The notes under the pieces: model-generated
Databases searched by the model: none
The model's input: the letters and a program-made list of their open reading frames with translations, nothing else
Told to the model about the DNA's origin: nothing
Made by a program: the position numbers and the translations under genes
Source of the DNA: JACCZR01 sp963830065
GTDB lineage: Bacteria > Actinomycetota > Thermoleophilia > Solirubrobacterales > Thermoleophilaceae
Reading direction: 5' to 3'
Assembly (NCBI GenBank): GCA_963830065.1
Contig: CAWHLA010000008.1
Location: 310,001 to 374,000, forward strand
Length of the DNA stretch: 64,000 bases
Shown here: one piece after another, positions 58,800 through 64,000 of the stretch
Position numbering within the stretch: position 1 is the first letter of the stretch
Layout: every line of letters starts with the position of its first letter

Positions 58800-59633
58800 G
58801 TGCGCGTGGCGTCCGCCCATCCGCAGCTGCACTGGTTCGCCGACCCGTTCGTGCTGGTGCCCATCCTCACGCTCGGCGTGGTCTACGCGATGCGCTTCCG
58901 CACCGCCCGGCGCGAGGCCGGCGGCCGAGGCACGAGCCCGCTGCGCGCGGTCGCGTTCGCCGCCGGGCTGCTCGTGCTCACGGTGGCGGTGGCCACGCCC
59001 CTGGACGGGCTGGGCGAGACGTATCTGTTCTCGGCGCACATGCTCCAGCACGTCCTGCTGGGCGACGTGGCGCCGCTGCTGCTCCTGCTCGGACTGACCC
59101 GCGTGATCATGCGCCCGGCCACCCGCCGCCTGCAGCGGGTAGAGCGCGCGCTGGGGCCGTTCGCGCATCCGCTGACGGGGCTGCTGCTCTGGCTCGGGGT
59201 GATGTACCTGTGGCACATCCCGGCGATGTACGAGGCGGCGCTGTCGAGCCCGCTGGTGCACCTGGTGGAGCACACGTCCTTCTTCCTTGCCGGGCTGGCC
59301 GTCTGGTGGCCGCTGATCCAGCCGGTGCCCATGCGCACGCGCCTCACGGGGATGTGGCCGGTGGCCTACATCGGCGCGGCCAAGTTCGGGTTGGCGGCGC
59401 TCGGCCTGTACCTGACCTGGTCCTCGGTGGTGCTCTACGACACCTACGCCGGCGCGCCGCGGATCTGGGGCATCAGCGCCCAGACCGACCAGAACGCGGG
59501 CGGCGCGATCATGATGGTCGAGCAGTCGCTGACCTTCGTCCTGGCCCTCGTGGTGCTGTTCAGCCTCGCTCTCACGCAGTCGGAGACCGAGCAGCGACGA
59601 CGCGAGCGCCTCGAGGACGCTGCGGCCGCCTAG
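58800..59633 (+). CDS. Cytochrome c oxidase assembly protein, CtaG/caa3 type
   Basis: A 277-residue protein with seven membrane spans of the CtaG (caa3-type oxidase assembly) family. Conserved histidines that may handle copper occur in FSAHMLQHVLLGDVAPLLLL and VMYLWHIPAMYEAALSSPLV then HLVEHTSFFLAGLAVWWPLI. The start is uncertain: GTG at 58800 or at 58806. No oxidase subunits are near. Confidence 0.83.
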   Translation: MRVASAHPQLHWFADPFVLVPILTLGVVYAMRFRTARREAGGRGTSPLRAVAFAAGLLVLTVAVATPLDGLGETYLFSAHMLQHVLLGDVAPLLLLLGLTRVIMRPATRRLQRVERALGPFAHPLTGLLLWLGVMYLWHIPAMYEAALSSPLVHLVEHTSFFLAGLAVWWPLIQPVPMRTRLTGMWPVAYIGAAKFGLAALGLYLTWSSVVLYDTYAGAPRIWGISAQTDQNAGGAIMMVEQSLTFVLALVVLFSLALTQSETEQRRRERLEDAAAA

Positions 59634-59702
59634 CGGTCCCGGGCTACGCGATGGCGGTCAACCCCGGCATCACCCCCGCCGACTTCGCATGAGCGGCGTC
59701 GG

Positions 59703-60863
59703 CTAGGCCCAGGAAGTGAGGTAACGCCGCTGGCCCTCGGTGAGCTCGTCGATCGAGACACCGAGGGCCGCGAGCTTCAGCCGGGCCACCTCGTCGTCCA
59801 GCTCGGGGGGCACGGCCAGCACCTTGGGCTCCAGCTTCCCGGCGTTCTTGACCAGGTGCTCCACGGCGAGCGCCTGGAGGGCGAAGCTGACGTCCATCAC
59901 CGAGGCCGGGTGGCCATCCGCGGCAGCCAGGTTCACCACGCGGCCGTTGGCCAGCAGGTGGACCCTCTTACCCCCCAGGTCGAACTCCTCCACCAGCGGC
60001 AGCACCTGGCGGGAGGGGCGTTCAGCCAGCCCGCTCAGCCCGGCGATGTCGATCTCCACGTCGAAGTGGCCGGCGTTGGCCAGCAGGGCGCCGTCCTTCA
60101 TGCGCTCGAAGTGCTCGGCGCGCAGGACCGACTTGGACCCCGTGACGGTCACGAAGATGTCGCCGCGCTCGGCGGCCTCGAGGATCGGCATCACCTCGAA
60201 GCCGTCCATGCGGGCCTCCAGGGCGCGGAAGGCGTCGACCTCGCAGACCACCACCGCGGCGCCCGCGCCGCGGGCGCGCTCGGCCACCCCCTTGCCGGCG
60301 AAGCCGTAGCCCAACAGGACCAGGGTGTGGCCGGCAAGCAGGATGTTGGTGGCGCGCAGGATGCCGTCGAGCGCCGACTGGCCGGTGCCGTGGCGGTCAT
60401 TGAACGTGCGCTCGGTGCGCGCCTCGTTGACAGCGAGGATCGGGTAGCGCAGGCCGCCCTCCTCGGCCAGGTGGCGCAGGCGGACGATTCCCGTGGTGGT
60501 CTCCTCGGTACCGCCCACCGCGGTGTGCCCGGCGGCATTGACGGCGGTGACGAGGTCGGCGCCGTCGTCGAGGGTGATGTCCGGCTTTGCGCCGGCGAGC
60601 GCCTTGACGTGGGCGACGTACTGCTCGGGCCCCTCGCCGCGCTCGGAGGAGACCGCGACGCCGGTGCCGTCCAGCGCCTGCACGACGTCGTCTTGCGTCG
60701 ACAGCGGGTTGGCCGCGGCCATGCGGACGTCGGCCCCGCCGCGCTCCAGGGTCCGCGCCAACACGCCGGTCTCGGCGGTGACGTGGAGGCAGGCCGCCAC
60801 GCAGATTCCGTCGAGCGGGCCCTCCCTCTCGAAGCGCTCAGCGATGGAGCGGAGGACCGGCAT
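59703..60863 (-). CDS. Adenosylhomocysteinase-like protein, short (archaeal/Thermotoga-like) type
   Basis: A 386-residue NAD-dependent S-adenosylhomocysteine hydrolase paralogue. NAD motif LVLLGYGFAGKGVAERARGA, catalytic region EETTTGIVRLRHLAEEGG with conserved D/K/N nearby, and VFVTVTGSKSVLRAEHFERM. It lacks the roughly 40-residue insertion and the C-terminal K-x-D-H-Y-R-Y of the classical enzyme next to it, ending YLTSWA instead. Short-type members include the Thermotoga enzyme and the methanogen S-inosylhomocysteine hydrolase, so it may use a different nucleoside. GGAGG precedes the ATG at 60863. It is the third gene of the MerR-led operon. Confidence 0.85.
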   Translation of the reverse strand: MPVLRSIAERFEREGPLDGICVAACLHVTAETGVLARTLERGGADVRMAAANPLSTQDDVVQALDGTGVAVSSERGEGPEQYVAHVKALAGAKPDITLDDGADLVTAVNAAGHTAVGGTEETTTGIVRLRHLAEEGGLRYPILAVNEARTERTFNDRHGTGQSALDGILRATNILLAGHTLVLLGYGFAGKGVAERARGAGAAVVVCEVDAFRALEARMDGFEVMPILEAAERGDIFVTVTGSKSVLRAEHFERMKDGALLANAGHFDVEIDIAGLSGLAERPSRQVLPLVEEFDLGGKRVHLLANGRVVNLAAADGHPASVMDVSFALQALAVEHLVKNAGKLEPKVLAVPPELDDEVARLKLAALGVSIDELTEGQRRYLTSWA

Positions 60864-60915
60864 CCGGCCCTCCGCCCACGCTATGCGCTCGGCGCCCGAG
60901 CGGGCGCCCTGCGCG

Positions 60916-62337
<1,422 letters not shown>

Positions 62338-62356
62338 TGTTCTCCTGTGATCGTGG

Positions 62357-62707
62357 TCAAGAGGCGGCCAGGAGCGCTTCGTGCTTGCGCTGCTCCCAGT
62401 CCAGCCAGTCCTCGGAAGCGACGCCCTGGGGGCGTTCGGGCTCGGACTCGAGCCAGCTGTCCAACTCGCTGCGCAGATCGTTCTCCTTGCGCAGGCGCGC
62501 CGCGAAGGCGACATCCGACAATCCGCAGCCGAAGCGTTCCAGCAGCGCGCGCAGGGTGCGCAGGCGCTGGAGCTCCCCGGGGCCGAACAGCCGGTATCCG
62601 GCGGGCGTTCGCTCCGGATCGACGAGACCACCGCGCTCTAGATAGCGCAGCATCCTGGGCGACCAGCCGGTGAGCTCGGCCGCCTGATGAATGGTCAGGC
62701 CGTCCAT
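62357..62707 (-). CDS. MerR family transcriptional regulator
   Basis: A 116-residue MerR-type protein: helix-turn-helix and wing LTIHQAAELTGWSPRMLRYL then ERGGLVDPERTPAGYRLFGP, followed by a dimerisation helix. There is no C-terminal metal-binding cysteine motif and no large effector domain. The gene begins the operon with the two SAH hydrolases. Regulation of one-carbon or methyl-cycle genes by a small MerR is plausible from context but not shown. The dyad in front of it is probably its own operator. Confidence 0.86.
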   Translation of the reverse strand: MDGLTIHQAAELTGWSPRMLRYLERGGLVDPERTPAGYRLFGPGELQRLRTLRALLERFGCGLSDVAFAARLRKENDLRSELDSWLESEPERPQGVASEDWLDWEQRKHEALLAAS

Positions 62708-62716
62708 TCGAAGGCC

Positions 62717-62731
62717 AACCTTACCAAGGTT
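62717..62731. promoter_or_regulatory. MerR operator-like dyad AACCTT-ACC-AAGGTT
   Basis: A perfect 6-bp-arm dyad, with a further AAGGTT copy at 62737-62742 and TTGACA (minus strand, 62738-62733) just upstream. Read on the minus strand, a possible -10 TAAGGT falls inside the dyad, 9 bases before the ATG at 62707. Confidence 0.6.
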
Positions 62732-62793
62732 GTGTCAAGGTTTGTGTGCCTTGTGCGCCAAGGCACTTGGCACCCGGCCGGTGCCGGTGCCGC

Positions 62794-63834
62794 TCAGCCG
62801 AGCTCGGCCTTGAACCGCTCGATCGGTGCTACCGGGGTGGGGTCGATGCCTTCCAGCACGGCGAGGTAGAAGCTCACCAGGTCCCCGAGCAGCACCAGCG
62901 ACATCACCCGCTCGAACGGTGTGTCCCCCTGGGCGTCGACCAGCACGCAGTCCGCACCGGCCTCGCTGGCGAGCTTGGCCGTCAGCTCGACGCGCCGGCG
63001 CACCCGCGGGTGCTGGTCGGCGTTCTCCAGGAACACCGCCGAGAGAGGCGCCAGGCCACGCCCGCGCTCCCAGCCACAGATCTCGTTGTGGTTGGCCTCG
63101 GGCAGCGGTGAGACGAACGCCGCGGTCTCGGCGTTCTCGTTGATCTGGGTCTTCCACCGCTTGGCCGGGGCCAGCGTGGGGCCGGACCCGTGGACCACGG
63201 GCACGGTGCCGTTCAGGCGGCGGGCCACCTCGGCGGCGAGCGAGCCGTCCGCGCCGGGGCCCCAGTCGTCCGCGAGCTGTCGCAGTAGCGGCTCGGCCTG
63301 CTCGACCTCCCCGCGTAGCGACGGCGCCACGTCGCAGGCGGCGGCCGCGGCCATCGCACCCACGACCATGTAGATGACGGCCGCGCGTGGCTGCATGCCG
63401 GACGGGATGCCGATCACCGGCACGCCGTCCTCGCGGGCCATCTCGGCCAGGCTGCCGCCGGTGGTGAGCACGGCGCGCGGCGCGTCGGCCACCCGGGCGG
63501 CCTCGTAACAGGCGAGCGTCTCCTCGGTCTCGCCCGAGTAGCTGGAGCACAGCACGAAGTAGTCGGAGGTCAGCCAGCCGGGAGGCGAGTAGCCGCGCAG
63601 CACCTGGAGCGGCCGCGTGGCCCGGTCGCCCAGCACCGCGTTGGCCAGGTCGGCGCCGATGGCCGAGCCCCCCATACCGCACACCAGGAGGCCGCCGGGC
63701 GTCTCGGCGGGAGGCACCGCCGCGGACTCGGCGCGCCACAGCGCGTCCTCGAGCTGGAGCGGCTGGGCGATCACGTCGGCCAGCATCCCGGCCTGGTCGA
63801 AGCGCTCGATGGAGCTCAGGTCGATGGCGGTCAC
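62794..63834 (-). CDS. Bifunctional phosphoglucose/phosphomannose isomerase family protein
   Basis: A 346-residue protein with two SIS domains. The first has LLVCGMGGSAIGADLANAVL and CSSYSGETEETLACYEAARV, and VVHGSGPTLAPAKRWKTQIN with ENAETAAFVSPLPEANHNEI marks the second, including the catalytic glutamate and histidine. The group (PGI/PMI of archaea and actinobacteria) interconverts fructose-6-phosphate with glucose-6-phosphate and mannose-6-phosphate. The GTG start overlaps the stop of the upstream sugar nucleotidyltransferase-like gene, in keeping with GDP-mannose or ADP/GDP-glucose supply. Confidence 0.88.
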   Translation of the reverse strand: MTAIDLSSIERFDQAGMLADVIAQPLQLEDALWRAESAAVPPAETPGGLLVCGMGGSAIGADLANAVLGDRATRPLQVLRGYSPPGWLTSDYFVLCSSYSGETEETLACYEAARVADAPRAVLTTGGSLAEMAREDGVPVIGIPSGMQPRAAVIYMVVGAMAAAAACDVAPSLRGEVEQAEPLLRQLADDWGPGADGSLAAEVARRLNGTVPVVHGSGPTLAPAKRWKTQINENAETAAFVSPLPEANHNEICGWERGRGLAPLSAVFLENADQHPRVRRRVELTAKLASEAGADCVLVDAQGDTPFERVMSLVLLGDLVSFYLAVLEGIDPTPVAPIERFKAELG

Positions 63835-64000
63835 TCGACCGTCTCCCCCGGCTCGACCCGCGCGCCGGCCTCGACCCGCGCGCCGGCTTCGACCCGCGCG
63901 CCCGCGCCCACCAGGGCTCCCGGCTCCACCAGGGCGCCCTGGCCCACGTGCACGGCCTCGGCCAGCACGCTCTCCCGGATGACGCAGTCGGGGCCCACGA
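63831..64000 (-). CDS. C-terminal end of a sugar nucleotidyltransferase-like protein (left-handed beta-helix), partial
   Basis: Only the last ~55 residues are in the window: hexapeptide repeats VGPDCVIRESVLAEAVHVGQ, GALVEPGALVGAGARVEAGA and RVEAGARVEPGETVE. This left-handed beta-helix is the C-terminal domain of many mannose-1-phosphate guanylyltransferases and related enzymes. GARVEA is tandemly duplicated through an 18-base DNA repeat (about 63850-63905). Its stop overlaps the isomerase GTG (GTGA). The catalytic domain lies beyond 64000. Confidence 0.65.
   Translation of the reverse strand, partial: VGPDCVIRESVLAEAVHVGQGALVEPGALVGAGARVEAGARVEAGARVEPGETVE

Noticed and set aside
59651..59692. 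Tiny frame MAVNPGITPADFA between the CtaG and SAH hydrolase genes
   Set aside because: Thirteen codons, no ribosome binding site or promoter at the right spacing; could be the tail of a lost gene but cannot be supported.
63850..63905. 18-base tandem repeat at the right end
   Set aside because: It encodes hexapeptide units of a left-handed beta-helix and is explained by the protein fold, not by a mobile or CRISPR element.

Overview
The window is a single GC-rich (roughly 70 percent) bacterial chromosome segment, fully packed with genes on both strands. F420-type luciferase-like oxidoreductases, a SigF-type sigma factor with a STAS antagonist, a large share of apparently leaderless genes and small disordered proteins point to Actinomycetota, most likely class Thermoleophilia (Solirubrobacterales or relatives). 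The class placement is inference. No rRNA, tRNA, IS element, prophage or CRISPR array is visible. The content is mostly chromosomal housekeeping and metabolism, not an accessory island.

Layout. 0-5 kb: lipid kinase, orphan ParB-like protein, MDR reductase, secreted DUF5995-like protein, phytoene-desaturase-like flavoprotein. 5.4-9.5 kb: a complete carbohydrate ABC importer (ATPase, two permeases, lipoprotein). 9.7-13.8 kb: two ferritin-like exported proteins, a GH13 glucosidase, an amine oxidase and the relic 5' end of an amino-acid permease. 13.9-20.8 kb: small or disordered proteins, an MpsC-like protein, STAS protein, methyltransferase, SigF-type sigma factor, a histone-H1-like protein and a BrkB-family membrane protein. 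20.8-24.4 kb: FMN and F420/flavin oxidoreductases and a cupin. 24.4-27.4 kb: a drug-efflux-type ABC-2 operon divergent from a MarR regulator. 27.4-34.4 kb: HAD hydrolase, DoxX, Na+/H+ antiporter, ArsR regulator, SigA-like sigma factor, aldo/keto reductase, disulfide reductase, CDP-alcohol phosphotransferase. 34.5-41 kb: sulfatase, UdgX-like glycosylase, NYN nuclease, YceH, quinone reductase, M50 protease.

41-48.4 kb, reading leftward, is a tightly overlapping set ftsE-ftsX-S41 protease-RNase R-like-secreted protein-smpB-P450. 48.4-53.6 kb holds a RibD-type reductase, a membrane-anchored ECF sigma factor, nadA and nadC, and a diguanylate cyclase. 53.8-58.7 kb is comF-hpf-secA-prfB, with the genuine programmed +1 frameshift in prfB. 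58.8-64 kb: CtaG-like protein, tandem S-adenosylhomocysteine hydrolases under a MerR regulator, a phosphoglucose/phosphomannose isomerase and the truncated end of a sugar nucleotidyltransferase-like gene.

Three points need the reader's attention. First, at least eight places in seven genes carry exactly one surplus base that breaks an otherwise intact reading frame (about 10028, 19374, 19441, 20645, 21495, 50313, 51800, 53485). The uniform +1 direction suggests insertion errors in the assembly more than gene decay, so these genes are annotated across the break. Second, about twenty genes start 6 to 9 bases after a TAnnnT-type hexamer with no ribosome binding site, which indicates widespread leaderless transcription and was used to choose starts. 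Third, an identical dyad (TTCGA-N6-TCGAA, with matching flanks) lies directly after the -10 of both the ArsR regulator and the SigA-like sigma gene. This suggests an ArsR-controlled sigma factor and is the most promising regulatory candidate in the window.
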